A stretch of DNA of 64,000 bases from Luteimonas sp. J29 (GCF_000472505.1 NZ_AWZR01000005.1:327363-391362); one strand, 5' to 3'. Positions 21,746 to 36,293 are shown, numbered from the stretch's first letter. The notes: a model not told the origin generated them from the sequence alone. A program made the numbers and translations.

Positions 21746-23419
21746 TCAGTTCGCTTCGTCGCGGAGCGCCCGCCTCAGGATCTTGCCCACGTTCGTTTTG
21801 GGCAATTCGTCACGGAATTCGATGATCTTGGGCTGCTTGTAGCCCGTCAGGTTGGCCCGTGCATGGGCCTTGACCTGCTCCGCGGTGAGGGAGGGGTCCT
21901 TCTTGACGATGACCAGCTTCACCACCTCGCCGGACCGCTCGTCGGGGACGCCCACGGCGGCCACTTCCAGCACCCCGGGCATCATCGCGATGACGTCCTC
22001 GATCTCGTTCGGGTACACGTTGAACCCGGAGACCAGGATCATGTCCTTCTTGCGGTCCACGATGTAGAAGAAGCCCTGCTCGTCCATCCGCGCCATGTCG
22101 CCGGTGTGCAGCCAGCCGTCGGCGTCGATGGCGGCCGCGGTCTCCTCGGGGCGGTTCCAGTAGCCCTTCATGACCTGCGGGCCGCGGATGCACAGCTCGC
22201 CGACCTCGCCGACGGGCAGGATGTTGCCGTCCTCGTCCTTGATGCAGGCGTCGGTGGAGGGGATCGGCAGGCCGATCGAGCCGTTGTACTCGGCCAGGTC
22301 CATGGGGTTGATGCAGGCGGCCGGGGAGGTCTCGGTCAGCCCGTAGGCCTCGACCAGGGTCACGCCGGTGACCTTCTTCCAGCGTTCGGCCACCGCGCGC
22401 TGCACGGCCATGCCGCCGCCCAGGGTCAGGTGCAACTTCGAGAAATCGACCTTGTCGAAGCCCGGGGTGTTGAGCAGGCCGTTGAACAGCGTGTTGACGC
22501 CCGTGATCGCGGTGAACGGCTCGCGCTGGAGCTCCTTGACGAAGCCCGGCATGTCGCGCGGGTTGGTGATCAGGATGTTCTTGGCGCCGAACTTGGTGAA
22601 GACCAGGCCGTTCGCGGTGAGCGCGAAGATGTGGTACAGCGGCAGGGCGGTGACGATCACCTCCTCGCCGGGGCGGGTGTTGCCGCCGACCCAGGCCGAG
22701 GCCTGCTGCATGTTGGCCACCAGGTTGCGGTGGGTGAGCATCGCGCCCTTGGCCACGCCCGTGGTGCCGCCGGTGTACTGCAGGAACGCGATGTCCTCCG
22801 GAGAGATCGACACCTCGGGCAGCGCGTGCCTGGCGCCGAGCGACAGCGCGTCGCGGAAGCGCACCGCGGACGGGATGTCGTAGTCGGGCACCATCTTCTT
22901 CACGTACCGAAGCACGAAGTTGACGATGGGACCCTTGGGGAAGCCCAGCATGTCGCCGAGCCCGGTGGTGATCACGTGCTGCAGCGGGGTGTCGCCGAGC
23001 ACCTCCTGCACGGTGTGGGCGAAGTTGTCCAGGACCAGGATCGCGGCGGCACCCGAGTCCACCATCTGGTGCTTGAGCTCGCGCGCGGTGTACATCGGAT
23101 TGACGTTGACCACGGTCAAACCGGCACGCAGCACGCCGAAGGTGGCGATCGGGTACTGCAGGCAGTTGGGCATCATGATCGCCACGCGATCGCCCTTCTT
23201 GAGCCTGAGTTCGCCGAGCAGGTAGGCGGCGAACTGGCTGCTCAGGGTGTCGACGTCCCCGTAGCTGATGCACTTGCCCATGTTCGAGAACGCCGGCCGG
23301 TCGCGGTAGCGCCGGATCGACTCGTCGAGCATGGCCGGGATGGAGGGGTACTCGTCGACGTCGATTTCCGCGGGAACCCCGGCGGGATACTGGGCGAGCC
23401 AGGGGCGTTCGATCGTCAT
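21746..23419 (-). CDS. rpfB: Long-chain fatty acyl-CoA ligase RpfB (FadD family)
   Basis: Activates fatty acids to acyl-CoA thioesters. In Xanthomonas, RpfB feeds or shapes fatty-acid pools for DSF and takes part in DSF turnover. The 557-residue AMP-binding enzyme has the P-loop-like motif [18 protein letters not shown], the adenylate motif [11 protein letters not shown], the hinge region [22 protein letters not shown] and the C-terminal Lys region near [14 protein letters not shown]. The ATG at 23419 has a strong GGAGG 7 bases upstream. It is transcribed towards rpfF and divergent from the lipoprotein gene. Confidence 0.93.
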   Translation of the reverse strand: MTIERPWLAQYPAGVPAEIDVDEYPSIPAMLDESIRRYRDRPAFSNMGKCISYGDVDTLSSQFAAYLLGELRLKKGDRVAIMMPNCLQYPIATFGVLRAGLTVVNVNPMYTARELKHQMVDSGAAAILVLDNFAHTVQEVLGDTPLQHVITTGLGDMLGFPKGPIVNFVLRYVKKMVPDYDIPSAVRFRDALSLGARHALPEVSISPEDIAFLQYTGGTTGVAKGAMLTHRNLVANMQQASAWVGGNTRPGEEVIVTALPLYHIFALTANGLVFTKFGAKNILITNPRDMPGFVKELQREPFTAITGVNTLFNGLLNTPGFDKVDFSKLHLTLGGGMAVQRAVAERWKKVTGVTLVEAYGLTETSPAACINPMDLAEYNGSIGLPIPSTDACIKDEDGNILPVGEVGELCIRGPQVMKGYWNRPEETAAAIDADGWLHTGDMARMDEQGFFYIVDRKKDMILVSGFNVYPNEIEDVIAMMPGVLEVAAVGVPDERSGEVVKLVIVKKDPSLTAEQVKAHARANLTGYKQPKIIEFRDELPKTNVGKILRRALRDEAN

Positions 23420-23474
23420 TCCATCCCTCCGCGGAACCGGTGCATGTGTTGTCTGGGGATACTGTCTGGTATGG

Positions 23475-23503
23475 ATTGGAGCATAGGCCTCGGGGGCTGG
23501 CAA
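23475..23503 (-). promoter_or_regulatory. Candidate rpfB promoter
   Basis: Minus-strand TTGCCA (23498-23503) and TCCAAT (23475-23480) with an ideal 17-base spacer (4 of 6 matches each). The leader to the rpfB ATG is about 50 bases and contains a short ATAC-GTAT dyad. The opposite strand carries the lipoprotein promoter in the same gap. Confidence 0.4.
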
Positions 23504-23549
23504 GGCGCGAACGCGCGCGGTCCAGCGGGGCGCGGAAGGGCCGCTCGGC

Positions 23550-23555
23550 TACAGT
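23550..23555 (+). promoter_or_regulatory. -10 box ending 7 bases before the lipoprotein ATG
   Basis: TACAGT (4 of 6 matches) ends 7 bases before the ATG at 23563, with no Shine-Dalgarno in the gap, so the transcript is predicted to be leaderless or nearly so. No clear -35. Confidence 0.35.
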
Positions 23556-23562
23556 AGCGGCC

Positions 23563-24036
23563 ATGGAAACGGAGCGTTCCCGACCCGGTGGCGGACGGCG
23601 TGCGGCGGCATTGGCGGGGGCGTGCGCGCTGCTGCTGCTGGCCATGCTGGGCGGGTGTTCGCGGCCCGATCCGGAGGCCGCGCTGCGCGATGCCTTCGCC
23701 GAGCTGCAGGCCACGATCGAACGTCGTGATCCTGCTGCAATGCAACAGCACCTGGCCGACGACTTCATCGGCAACGACGGGCTGGACCGCGACGGCGCGC
23801 GCCGCCTGGCGGCGCTGCTGGTGCTGCGGCACCGTGACCTGGCGGTCGATACCGGACCGCTGCGGCTCGAACTCGGCGAGGGACACGCCGTGGTCCGCTT
23901 CACCGCACTGCTGCGCGGCGGATCCGGTGGGCTGCTTCCCGACGCCGCGCGCGTGTACCAGGTCGAGACCGGCTGGCGCCTGGAGCAGGGGCGGTGGCGG
24001 CTGGCGAGCGCCCGCTGGACGCCGGTCGTGGACTGA
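23563..24036 (+). CDS. Putative lipoprotein, NTF2-like (SnoaL-type) fold suspected
   Basis: Small 157-residue protein with a lipoprotein signal peptide: an Arg-rich n-region, hydrophobic AAALAGACALLLLAML and lipobox LGGC with the acylated Cys near residue 29. The mature part (EAALRDAFAELQATIERRDPAAMQQHLADDFIG and a C-terminal VETGWRLEQGRWRLASARW) has the helix-then-sheet pattern of NTF2-like proteins. Function is unknown; family members bind small ligands or partner proteins in the envelope. It is divergent from rpfB and convergent with acnA, and has its own likely promoter. The fold assignment is inference from pattern. Confidence 0.75.
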   Translation: METERSRPGGGRRAAALAGACALLLLAMLGGCSRPDPEAALRDAFAELQATIERRDPAAMQQHLADDFIGNDGLDRDGARRLAALLVLRHRDLAVDTGPLRLELGEGHAVVRFTALLRGGSGGLLPDAARVYQVETGWRLEQGRWRLASARWTPVVD

Positions 24037-24078
24037 GCCCGCCGGCCATCGCGGCCGGCGGGCCGTGCAGGCGCGCGG

Positions 24079-26826
<2,748 letters not shown>

Positions 26827-26940
26827 GGGGGGCTCCTCTGGCTGGCGGGCGTCAGGTCTGTCCCGAGTCTACGCCGCTTCGCGTCGCGGCCCGATTACGC
26901 GGCTGGCGGCGGGGTCGGCCCAAAGTATGCGGGCTGGAGT

Positions 26941-26985
26941 ATGGATGACAAGGTATGTATCATGTTCCCATATCGTTTCATCCAT
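26941..26985. promoter_or_regulatory. 45-base dyad operator in front of the AbrB/PIN pair
   Basis: A long inverted repeat is centred on base 26963. The outer arms ATGGATGA (26941-26948) and TCATCCAT (26978-26985) are perfect, and the inner arms GGTATG/CATATC match at 5 of 6. Over the 17 outer pairs, 14 are complementary. A TATCAT -10-like hexamer (26958-26963) lies at its centre, so binding would occlude the promoter. The ATG of the antitoxin gene is 11 bases past the right arm. This is the expected design for autoregulation by an AbrB-fold antitoxin. Confidence 0.65.
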
Positions 26986-26996
26986 GGAGCCAGGCG

Positions 26997-27203
26997 ATGG
27001 AAGCCACCGTGGCCGAGCGGGGCCAGATCACCCTGCCCAAGGCCGTGCGCGACGCCCTGGGCCTGACCAAGGGCAGCGTGCTCAAGGTCGAACTCGACGG
27101 CAGCCGCATCGTGCTCAGCAAGCACGTCGACGACGCGATCTCGCGGGTGCGCGGCAAGTTCGCGCTCGACGCGGCCGGCGAACCGGCCAAGCCGCGCGGA
27201 TGA
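26997..27203 (+). CDS. AbrB/SpoVT-family antitoxin-like DNA-binding protein
   Basis: A 68-residue swapped-hairpin AbrB-type protein. ATVAERGQITLPKAVRDALGL is the diagnostic N-terminal segment, followed by GSVLKVELDGSRIVLSK and a short tail (SRVRGKFALDAAG) likely to contact the partner. Expected role: bind its own promoter and neutralise the adjacent PIN protein. The ATG at 26997 was chosen over the upstream in-frame ATG at 26955, which lies inside the dyad operator; the family start is immediately before EATVAERGQ. Its TGA overlaps the next ATG (ATGA), the translational coupling typical of toxin-antitoxin operons. Confidence 0.88.
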   Translation: MEATVAERGQITLPKAVRDALGLTKGSVLKVELDGSRIVLSKHVDDAISRVRGKFALDAAGEPAKPRG

Positions 27204-27598
27204 TCGCGGTCGAGGCCCCGGTCCTGGTCGAGCTGCTGGTCGACGGGCCGCGCGCGGACGCCGTCGAGTCCAGCCTGCGCCAGGCGCTGGGCGGCGGCCG
27301 GGTGGTGGTCTGCGACGTGGCCCTGGCCCAGGTCAGCGCGGCGTTGCGCAACGGCGCCGAGGCGCTCGCGGCGCTGGAGGAGATGGGGGTGCATTTCAGC
27401 GCGCTCGAGCCCAAGTCCGCGCTGCGCGCCGGCGAGATGCTGCGTCGCCACCGCCAGCGCGGCGACGGCCACCGCCCGCTGGCCGATTTCCTGGTCGGTG
27501 CGCATGCGCTGCTGCAGTGCGACGGGCTGATCACCTTCGACGCGGCCTTCCACCGCGAATACTTCAAGGGCCTGAAGGTGATCGTGCCGCGGGCCTGA
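27200..27598 (+). CDS. PIN-domain protein, VapC-like toxin partner
   Basis: A 132-residue PIN-fold protein, normally a Mg-dependent RNase toxin. Two of the conserved acidic residues are clear: Asp96 in ADFLVGAHAL and Asp114 in LITFDAAFHREYF. The N-terminal strand reads MIAVEAPVLVELL, with Glu5 where PIN nucleases have Asp, and the helix segment DVALAQVSAALRNG has Gln44 where a catalytic Glu is expected, so nuclease activity may be weakened. Start codon overlaps the antitoxin stop. The pair sits between acnA and acnB and is not obviously mobile. The alternative is a domesticated, non-toxic PIN protein. Confidence 0.85.
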   Translation: MIAVEAPVLVELLVDGPRADAVESSLRQALGGGRVVVCDVALAQVSAALRNGAEALAALEEMGVHFSALEPKSALRAGEMLRRHRQRGDGHRPLADFLVGAHALLQCDGLITFDAAFHREYFKGLKVIVPRA

Positions 27599-27664
27599 AC
27601 CACGCCATTCCCGATTCCGCTCCTCTTTTCCGACTTTCCGATTCACCTGCTCCTGGAGAGCCCC

Positions 27665-30256
27665 ATGCTCGAAGCCTATCGCCAACACGCCGCCGAGCGC
27701 GCCGCCCTCGGCATCCCGCCGCTGCCGCTGTCCGCGCAGCAGACCGCGGACCTGATCGAACTGATCAAGAACCCGCCGGCGGGCGAGGCCGAAATCCTGC
27801 TCGAACTGCTGGTGCACCGGGTCCCGGCCGGCGTCGACGACGCAGCCAAGGTCAAGGCCTCGTACCTGGCCGCGGTCGCCTTCGGCACCGAGGCCAACCC
27901 GTTGATCAGCCGCGAGCGCGCCACCGAGCTGCTGGGCACGATGCTGGGCGGCTACAACGTCTCGCCGCTGATCGATCTGCTCGACGACGCCGGGCTCGGC
28001 CCGATCGCCGCCGACGCGCTCAAGCACACCCTGCTGGTGTTCGACGCCTTCCACGACATCGAGGAAAAGGCCAGGGCCGGCAACGCGAACGCGAAGGCCG
28101 TGCTGCAGAGCTGGGCGGATGCGGAGTGGTTCACCAGCAAGCCGGAAGTGCCGCAGAGCCTGACCGTCACCGTGTTCAAGGTGCCGGGCGAGACCAATAC
28201 CGACGACCTGTCGCCGGCCCCGGACGCCACCACCCGCCCGGACATCCCGATGCATGCGCTGGCGATGCTGAAGAACAGGCGCCCCGATGCGCCGTTCCAG
28301 CCCGAGGAGGACGGCAAGCGCGGCCCGATCGGCGAGATCCTCAAGCTCAAGGAGAAGGGCCACCAGGTTGCCTATGTGGGCGACGTGGTCGGCACCGGTT
28401 CCTCGCGCAAGTCGGCGACCAACTCGGTGCTGTGGTGGACCGGCGACGACATCCCCTACATCCCGAACAAGCGCGCCGGCGGCGTGTGCCTGGGCGGCAA
28501 GATCGCCCCGATCTTCTACAACACCATGGAAGACGCCGGGGCCCTGCCGATCGAGCTCGACGTGTCGAAGATGGAGCACGGCGACGTGGTCGAACTGCGC
28601 CCGTACGAGGGCAAGGCGCTCAAGAACGGCGAGGTGATCGCGCAGTTCCAGGTCAAGAGCGAGGTGCTGTTCGACGAGGTGCGCGCCGGCGGCCGAATCC
28701 CACTGATCATCGGCCGCGGCCTGACCGCGAAGGCGCGCGAAGCCCTGGGCCTGCCGGCCTCGACCCTGTTCCGCCTGCCGCAGCAGCCCGCCGATACCGG
28801 CAGGGGCTACACCCTGGCGCAGAAGATGGTCGGCCGCGCCTGTGGCCTGCCGGAAGGCAAGGGCGTGCGCCCGGGCACCTACTGCGAGCCGAAGATGACC
28901 TCGGTCGGTTCCCAGGACACCACCGGCCCGATGACCCGCGACGAGCTCAAGGACCTGGCCTGCCTCGGCTTCTCGGCCGACCTCGTCATGCAGTCGTTCT
29001 GCCACACCGCCGCCTATCCCAAGCCGGTCGACGTCAAGACCCACCACACCCTGCCGGAATTCATCTCCACCCGCGGCGGCATCTCGCTGCGCCCGGGCGA
29101 CGGCGTGATCCACAGCTGGCTCAACCGCATGCTGCTGCCCGACACCGTCGGCACCGGCGGCGACTCGCACACCCGCTTCCCGGTGGGCATCTCGTTCCCG
29201 GCCGGCTCGGGCCTGGTCGCCTTCGCCGCGGCCACCGGCGTCATGCCGCTGGACATGCCGGAGTCGGTGCTGGTGCGCTTCAAGGGCCAGATGCAGCCGG
29301 GCGTGACCCTGCGCGACCTGGTCAACGCGATCCCGTACTACGCGATCAAGCAGGGCCTGCTGACCGTCGCCAAGCAGGGCAAGAAGAACATCTTCTCCGG
29401 CCGCATTCTCGAGATCGAGGGCCTGCCGCAGCTGAAGGTCGAGCAGGCGTTCGAGCTGTCCGACGCCTCGGCCGAGCGTTCGGCCGCCGCCTGCACCGTG
29501 CGCCTGGACAAGGAGCCGATCATCGAGTACCTCAACAGCAACATCACGCTGCTGAAGTGGATGATCGCAGAGGGTTATGCGGACGCGCGTACGCTGGCGC
29601 GCCGCATCCGCAAGATGGAGGAGTGGCTGGCCAACCCGCAGCTGCTCGAGCCCGATGCCGACGCCGAGTACGCCGCCGTGATCGAGATCGACCTCAACGA
29701 GATCGTCGAGCCGATCGTGGCCTGCCCGAACGACCCGGACGACGTGAAAACCCTGTCCGAGGTCGCCGGCACCAGGATCGACGAGGTGTTCATCGGCTCG
29801 TGCATGACCAACATCGGCCACTTCCGCGCCGCGGCCAAGCTGCTGGAAGGCAAGCGCGACATCCCGACCCGCCTGTGGGTCGCGCCGCCGACCAAGATGG
29901 ACGCCTCCGAGCTGACCAAGGAAGGCCACTACGGCACCTTCGGCGTGGCCGGCGCGCGCATGGAAATGCCCGGCTGCTCGCTGTGCATGGGCAACCAGGC
30001 CCAGGTGCGCGAGGGCGCCACGGTGTTCTCCACCTCCACCCGCAACTTCCCGAACCGCCTCGGCCGCAACACCAACGTGTTCCTGGGCTCGGCGGAGCTG
30101 GCGGCGATCTGCTCGCGGTTGGGCCGGATCCCGACCCGCGAGGAGTACATGGCCGACATCGGCGTGATCAACGAGAAGGGCGCCGAGATCTACCGCTACA
30201 TGAACTTCGACCAGATCGAGGAGTACCGGAAGACCGCGGAGAGCGTCGCCGCCTGA
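27665..30256 (+). CDS. acnB: Aconitate hydratase B (bifunctional aconitase / 2-methylisocitrate dehydratase)
   Basis: Main vegetative [4Fe-4S] aconitase of proteobacteria, which also hydrates in the methylcitrate cycle. The 863 residues have the AcnB architecture: N-terminal HEAT-like domain (about 1-160), a swivel domain with [16 protein letters not shown], then the catalytic domains with [12 protein letters not shown]. Cluster cysteines are seen in [13 protein letters not shown] and [21 protein letters not shown] precedes the ATG. A terminator-like hairpin follows the stop. Having both acnA and acnB in the same short region, separated only by the AbrB/PIN pair, is a characteristic of this locus. 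Confidence 0.97.
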   Translation: MLEAYRQHAAERAALGIPPLPLSAQQTADLIELIKNPPAGEAEILLELLVHRVPAGVDDAAKVKASYLAAVAFGTEANPLISRERATELLGTMLGGYNVSPLIDLLDDAGLGPIAADALKHTLLVFDAFHDIEEKARAGNANAKAVLQSWADAEWFTSKPEVPQSLTVTVFKVPGETNTDDLSPAPDATTRPDIPMHALAMLKNRRPDAPFQPEEDGKRGPIGEILKLKEKGHQVAYVGDVVGTGSSRKSATNSVLWWTGDDIPYIPNKRAGGVCLGGKIAPIFYNTMEDAGALPIELDVSKMEHGDVVELRPYEGKALKNGEVIAQFQVKSEVLFDEVRAGGRIPLIIGRGLTAKAREALGLPASTLFRLPQQPADTGRGYTLAQKMVGRACGLPEGKGVRPGTYCEPKMTSVGSQDTTGPMTRDELKDLACLGFSADLVMQSFCHTAAYPKPVDVKTHHTLPEFISTRGGISLRPGDGVIHSWLNRMLLPDTVGTGGDSHTRFPVGISFPAGSGLVAFAAATGVMPLDMPESVLVRFKGQMQPGVTLRDLVNAIPYYAIKQGLLTVAKQGKKNIFSGRILEIEGLPQLKVEQAFELSDASAERSAAACTVRLDKEPIIEYLNSNITLLKWMIAEGYADARTLARRIRKMEEWLANPQLLEPDADAEYAAVIEIDLNEIVEPIVACPNDPDDVKTLSEVAGTRIDEVFIGSCMTNIGHFRAAAKLLEGKRDIPTRLWVAPPTKMDASELTKEGHYGTFGVAGARMEMPGCSLCMGNQAQVREGATVFSTSTRNFPNRLGRNTNVFLGSAELAAICSRLGRIPTREEYMADIGVINEKGAEIYRYMNFDQIEEYRKTAESVAA

Positions 30257-30291
30257 CGCACGCGGCCGGTTGCGCGCAGCCGGCAGCGATC

Positions 30292-30321
30292 GACGGCCGG
30301 GCCGGCATGGCGCCGGCCGTC
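30292..30321 (+). terminator. Hairpin downstream of acnB
   Basis: GACGGCCGG (30292-30300) pairs perfectly with CCGGCCGTC (30313-30321) around a 12-base loop that can extend the pairing. A pyrimidine-rich CTCTTGTTC follows. A reasonable intrinsic terminator for acnB 36 bases after its stop. Confidence 0.55.
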
Positions 30322-30373
30322 CTCTTGTTCGACGCGCCGGCCGCAGCGCCGGTGCCAGGAGAGAGCCGACCGC

Positions 30374-30694
30374 ATGATCCGCTCCGACCGCCTTGCCCCT
30401 GCAGGCAGGCTGTTCGCCATCGCTGCGTTCGTCGAGGCCGCCACCTGGGCCGGCCTGCTGCTGGGCATGCTGCTCAAGTACGGCACCGGCACCACCGACG
30501 CCGGCGTCTGGCTGTTCGGCCGGCTGCATGGCGCGGCTTTCCTGCTCTACGCGGCGGTGGCAGTGGTGGCCGGCACGAAGCTGCGCTGGCCGATGTGGGC
30601 GCTGCTGCTGGCGCTGCTGGCAGCGGTTCCTCCGCTGGCCACACTGCCGCTGGAGACCTGGTTCCGCCGGCGCGGGCTGTTGTCCGGGCGCTGA
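30374..30694 (+). CDS. DUF3817-family small integral membrane protein
   Basis: A 106-residue protein with three hydrophobic segments (about 11-35, 47-67, 72-93). The pattern AFVEAATWAGLLLGMLLKYG, then LFGRLHGAAFLLYAAVAVVAG, matches the DUF3817 family: a conserved Glu early in helix 1, LKYG at its end and a HG pair opening helix 2. Function is unknown; members often neighbour transporters or metabolic genes. AGGAGAG is a convincing ribosome-binding site 13 bases before the ATG. It is convergent with hflD. Confidence 0.8.
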   Translation: MIRSDRLAPAGRLFAIAAFVEAATWAGLLLGMLLKYGTGTTDAGVWLFGRLHGAAFLLYAAVAVVAGTKLRWPMWALLLALLAAVPPLATLPLETWFRRRGLLSGR

Positions 30695-30756
30695 TCCCGG
30701 TGCACCGCGCCCGGCCACGCCGGGGCACCTGCGAAGGGCCGATCGCCGCGCCCGGC

Positions 30757-31356
30757 CTACAGCCAGCCCTCGATCGCCTCCTGCATGGCACGGCGGCGCA
30801 GGAAGAAGTCCCACACGCTGCCGCCCAGCTGCCGCCAAAGCACTGCCGAGCGCAGCGCCGCGAGCAGGATGGCGCGGATCTCGGCGACCACGCCAGGCTG
30901 CGCCAGGTAGTGCGGGTTGCCCTGGACCATCACCCGTGGCCGCAGGTGGCTGACGGTTTCGGCGTAGAGCGCGCCGAGCGCGGCGATCACGTCCGGATGG
31001 CTGCTGCCCAGTTCGAGCGCCTTCGGCCGGAGTTCGAGGATGCCTTCGTGGACGCGGTCCGCGATCGGGCCCGCGCTGGCGAAGCGGCGCTCGAGCTGGG
31101 TCACCGACAGCGCCAGCCGGGGCAGCTGCGGGTCGTCGCCCTGGCTGGCGAGGTAGTCGCGCAGCAGCAGCAGGCCGTCGCGCACGCGATTGGCGCCGCC
31201 GTACACGTCCTCGACCGATTCGGCGTCGATCCGGAACACGCTGTCGAGCGCGGTGGCGAGGACGCGGGCGTCGGCCTGGCCGGTCTCGGCCGTGCGCCGC
31301 ACCTGGCGCAGGGCCTGGCCCAGCCCGGCGAGGGCGAGGACGCGGTCGTCGTTCAT
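30757..31356 (-). CDS. hflD: High-frequency lysogenization protein HflD homologue
   Basis: A 199-residue, largely helical, membrane-associated protein. In E. coli, HflD binds phage lambda CII and travels with mnmA; its cellular role is unclear. Recognisable segments are [18 protein letters not shown] near the start, [12 protein letters not shown] in the middle and [23 protein letters not shown] near the end. Its ATG overlaps the mnmA stop (ATGA), so it is translationally coupled as the last gene of nudJ-mnmA-hflD. In E. coli the same three genes precede purB, which is absent here. Confidence 0.92.
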   Translation of the reverse strand: MNDDRVLALAGLGQALRQVRRTAETGQADARVLATALDSVFRIDAESVEDVYGGANRVRDGLLLLRDYLASQGDDPQLPRLALSVTQLERRFASAGPIADRVHEGILELRPKALELGSSHPDVIAALGALYAETVSHLRPRVMVQGNPHYLAQPGVVAEIRAILLAALRSAVLWRQLGGSVWDFFLRRRAMQEAIEGWL

Positions 31357-32474
31357 GCCGCGGCCTCGCGCAGGCGCCGTTCCAGGGGCGCGTCGGTGGC
31401 GGCGATGACGGCGCCGCCCAGGCAGGCCTCGCCGTCGTACAGGACCACCGACTGGCCCGGGGTCACTGCCCGCTGGGGGCGGGCGAAGACCACCTCGATG
31501 GCGCCGCTGGATTCGTCGATGCTCACCTGGCAGGGTTCCTCCGGTTGCCGGTAACGGGTCTGGGCCGTGCACTCGAAGCGGCGCGCGGGCGGCGCGCCGT
31601 CGATCCAGTGCGCCGGTTCGCTCCACAGTCGCGTGGACATGAGATAGGGGCTGTCGCTGCCCTGGTCAACCACGAGCACGTTGCGCGCCACGTCCTTGCC
31701 GACCACGTACCAGGGCGCCGCGTCGAAGCCGCGCATGCCGCCCAGCTGCAGGCCCTCGCGCTGGCCCAGGGTGAAATAGAACACGCCCGGATGGCGGCCC
31801 AGCACGCGACCGTCCGGGGTCTGGATCTCGCCCTCGCGCGCGGGCAGGTATTGCGACAGGAAGCTGCGGAAGTCGCGCTCGCCGATGAAGCAGATGCCGG
31901 TCGAATCCTTCTTGCCCGCGGTCGGCAGCCCGGCCTCGCGCGCGATCCGGCGCACGTCGGCCTTGGGCATGTCGCCGAGCGGGAACAGGGTGTGCGCCAG
32001 CTGCGCCTGGCCCAGCTGGTGCAGGAAATAGCTCTGGTCCTTGCCGCGGTCGCGCCCGCGCAGCAGGCGCCACCGGCCGTGCTCCCGCGCGAGGCGGGCG
32101 TAGTGGCCGGTCGCGATGTGGCGCGCGCCCAGTTCGCGCGCGGCGTCGAGGAAGTAGCGGAACTTGATCTCGCGGTTGCACAGCACGTCCGGGTTGGGCG
32201 TGCGGCCGGCGGCGTACTCGGCCACGAAGTGCTCGAACACGCCGCTCCAGTACTCGGCGGAGAAATCGCGGAAGTGGATCGGGATGCCGAGCCGGCCGCA
32301 GACCGCGACCGCGTCCCGGCGGTCCTCCTCGGCCCGGCACTCGCCGCTGCCGTCGTCCGCCCAGTTCTGCATGAACAGGCCGGCGATCGGGTGTCCGGCG
32401 TCGCGCAGCAGCAGGGCGGCGACCGAGGAATCGACGCCGCCGGACATGCCGACGATGATCTCCGCCGCGCTCAT
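31353..32474 (-). CDS. mnmA: tRNA-specific 2-thiouridylase MnmA
   Basis: Adds sulfur to U34 of tRNA-Lys, -Glu and -Gln, taking sulfur from the Tus relay. At 373 residues it is full length. The PP-loop ATP-binding motif [12 protein letters not shown] is at the N-terminus. The two catalytic cysteines are Cys99 ([12 protein letters not shown]) and Cys195 (STGICFIGE); the tRNA-binding GKDQSYFL segment and a C-terminal beta-barrel domain follow. It overlaps nudJ and hflD by 4 bases on either side, forming a fully coupled operon. Confidence 0.97.
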   Translation of the reverse strand: MSAAEIIVGMSGGVDSSVAALLLRDAGHPIAGLFMQNWADDGSGECRAEEDRRDAVAVCGRLGIPIHFRDFSAEYWSGVFEHFVAEYAAGRTPNPDVLCNREIKFRYFLDAARELGARHIATGHYARLAREHGRWRLLRGRDRGKDQSYFLHQLGQAQLAHTLFPLGDMPKADVRRIAREAGLPTAGKKDSTGICFIGERDFRSFLSQYLPAREGEIQTPDGRVLGRHPGVFYFTLGQREGLQLGGMRGFDAAPWYVVGKDVARNVLVVDQGSDSPYLMSTRLWSEPAHWIDGAPPARRFECTAQTRYRQPEEPCQVSIDESSGAIEVVFARPQRAVTPGQSVVLYDGEACLGGAVIAATDAPLERRLREAAA

Positions 32475-32935
32475 CCCAGCTGCGCGACGAGGTCCAGCGG
32501 GTGCCGGCGCCCGGCCAGGAAGTCGGCCACCACCCGCCACACCAGCGGGCTGCGGTGGCGGTCGGCCGCCGCGCGCAGCTCGGCGGGGGTCAGCCACAGG
32601 GCGCGCTCGATGCCCTCGTCCAGGGCACGCGCCGGATCGTGGGCCACCGGCTCGGCGGCGAAGGCGAAGCGCAGGTAGTGGGCCCCGGTGTCGGGGACCT
32701 TCCACTGGTAGGCGCCGACGAAGGCGGTCAGGCGCACGTCCCAGCCGGTTTCCTCGCGGGTTTCGCGCAGGGCCGCCTCGACCAGCGATTCGTCCGGCTC
32801 CAGGTGGCCGGCGGGCTGGTTGAGCACCAGCCGGCCCTGGACCCGTTCCTCCACGCACAGCAGGCGGCCGTCGTCGACGACCACCGTCGCCACGGTGACG
32901 TCGGGCTGCCAGAACCTGCCTTCGCGGTCGCTCAT
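32471..32935 (-). CDS. nudJ: Nudix hydrolase, NudJ-type phosphatase
   Basis: A 154-residue Nudix enzyme of the NudJ (YmfB) group, which in E. coli hydrolyses nucleoside tri/diphosphates and HMP-pyrophosphate. The Nudix box is complete ([20 protein letters not shown] then TGWDV) with the Mg-binding REExEE core. The N-terminal [20 protein letters not shown] and NQPAGHLE contexts are characteristic of NudJ. Position upstream of mnmA-hflD, with a 4-base stop/start overlap, reproduces the enterobacterial order and supports the name. Confidence 0.9.
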   Translation of the reverse strand: MSDREGRFWQPDVTVATVVVDDGRLLCVEERVQGRLVLNQPAGHLEPDESLVEAALRETREETGWDVRLTAFVGAYQWKVPDTGAHYLRFAFAAEPVAHDPARALDEGIERALWLTPAELRAAADRHRSPLVWRVVADFLAGRRHPLDLVAQLG

Positions 32936-32948
32936 GCGGTGCCTTCCC

Positions 32949-33428
32949 TCAGAGTTCGTCCAGGTCGCCGCTGAGCTCGATTTCCTTGTCGTCCGCGATC
33001 TCGGCGACGATGTCCATGGCCGCCTCGAGCTGGGCGCCGTCGACGCTGTCGGGCAGCTTGATGACGTAGTAGAGCACGTCCCCGGCGACCTCCCAGGCCC
33101 CGATCTTCTGGCGGCGGCTCTCTTCCAGGAGCTCCAGCGCCCGGGCGCCCCCGATGCGGTCGCGGTCCACCCGGCCGGCCGGGGCGAACACCTCGCGGAC
33201 GCGGAAGCCGCCGATCGACTCGGTGCGCCCGGACACGAACACCAGCTGGGTCCGGCCTTCCTCGGCGTAGTTGTAGGTGACCTTGTAGTCGCCGTCCTCG
33301 TCGACGACGTAGCGCACGCCGCGGGCGTCCAGGCGCGCGGCGACCGAGGCGTCGGCCAGCGCCGGGGCGGCGACCAGGCCCCCCAGGACCAGGGCCGAGG
33401 ACAGGGCGAGAACGTTGCGGAGCAGCAT
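32949..33428 (-). CDS. Exported protein of unknown function, YbjN-like fold possible
   Basis: A 159-residue protein with a clear Sec signal peptide ([26 protein letters not shown], cleavage probably after ALA). The mature part begins [22 protein letters not shown] and continues with [20 protein letters not shown], a pattern reminiscent of YbjN/CesT-like small-ligand or chaperone folds; this is a tentative pattern match. A C-terminal acidic stretch ([21 protein letters not shown]) follows. It lies 13 bases upstream of nudJ on the same strand and could be co-transcribed. Divergent from clpS. Confidence 0.75.
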   Translation of the reverse strand: MLLRNVLALSSALVLGGLVAAPALADASVAARLDARGVRYVVDEDGDYKVTYNYAEEGRTQLVFVSGRTESIGGFRVREVFAPAGRVDRDRIGGARALELLEESRRQKIGAWEVAGDVLYYVIKLPDSVDGAQLEAAMDIVAEIADDKEIELSGDLDEL

Positions 33429-33528
33429 TGGAGGATCCCCCGGTTGGACGTGTGAAACGCATTGTCTCGCGCCCGGCGCGGGCCCGTCCATGCCGGTGCG
33501 GATGGACTTCCGCCTCACGCGACCTTCG

Positions 33529-33534
33529 TATAAT
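33529..33534 (+). promoter_or_regulatory. Perfect -10 box of clpS, leaderless spacing
   Basis: TATAAT, a full consensus match, ends 7 bases before the clpS ATG. The predicted transcription start is therefore the A of the ATG or the base before it. The gap GGGCGCC holds no Shine-Dalgarno. No strong -35 at 16-18 bases. A rare consensus hexamer in such GC-rich DNA. Confidence 0.65.
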
Positions 33535-33541
33535 GGGCGCC

Positions 33542-33862
33542 ATGACCCGGAAGCATTCGCCAGACCATGAGCAGGGCACGGTGGTCGAGACCGGCCGTCC
33601 CGAACTGGCGCGTCCGCCGCTGTATTCGGTCCTGTTGCTGAACGACGACTACACGCCGATGGACTTCGTGGTCGATGTCCTGGTGCGGTTCTTCGCCATG
33701 GATCTGGAGAAGGCCACCCAGGTCATGCTCCACGTCCACACCAGGGGCCGTGGGGTCTGCGGGGTCTACAGCCGGGAGGTCGCCGAGTCCAAGGTGGCCC
33801 AGGTGAACGAGTACTCCCGCCTCAACCAGCACCCCTTGCTCTGCACCATGGAAAAGGCCTAA
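33542..33862 (+). CDS. clpS: ATP-dependent Clp protease adaptor ClpS
   Basis: Adaptor that hands N-degron substrates (N-terminal Leu, Phe, Trp, Tyr) to ClpAP. Length is 106 residues. The N-terminal unstructured arm is followed by the core with [17 protein letters not shown], the binding-pocket residues Asn/Asp of NDDYTPM and the His of [21 protein letters not shown]. The ATG at 33542 is directly preceded by a leaderless-type promoter, so upstream codons cannot be used. clpA follows 78 bases downstream, and aat, which creates ClpS substrates, lies 5 kb away on the other strand. Confidence 0.97.
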   Translation: MTRKHSPDHEQGTVVETGRPELARPPLYSVLLLNDDYTPMDFVVDVLVRFFAMDLEKATQVMLHVHTRGRGVCGVYSREVAESKVAQVNEYSRLNQHPLLCTMEKA

Positions 33863-33940
33863 AAGGGACCAGGGCCAAGGGCATGGAAAAGCCGGGTTCG
33901 CGGCCCCATACAGGTGGCAGTTCCCTGGAGTCCCAGCCCC

Positions 33941-36220
<2,280 letters not shown>

Positions 36221-36268
36221 GGCGGTCCTGCGGCGCCCCTCGGCTGCGGCGACCGGAAGCGGGAACGG

Positions 36269-36293
36269 GAAGGGCGGCCAATGGCCGCCCTTC
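36269..36293. terminator. Intrinsic terminator-like hairpin between clpA and the DUF885 gene
   Basis: GAAGGGCGGCC and GGCCGCCCTTC form a perfect 11-bp stem with an AAT loop, 49 bases after the clpA stop. TTC then TTCG-like residues follow. The gene on the other strand converges here, so the hairpin may serve both. Confidence 0.7.

Noticed and set aside
26955..26996. Upstream ATG for the AbrB-type antitoxin
   Set aside because: It lies inside the dyad operator and adds 14 non-family residues (YHVPISFHPWSQA); the ATG at 26997 fits the family start.
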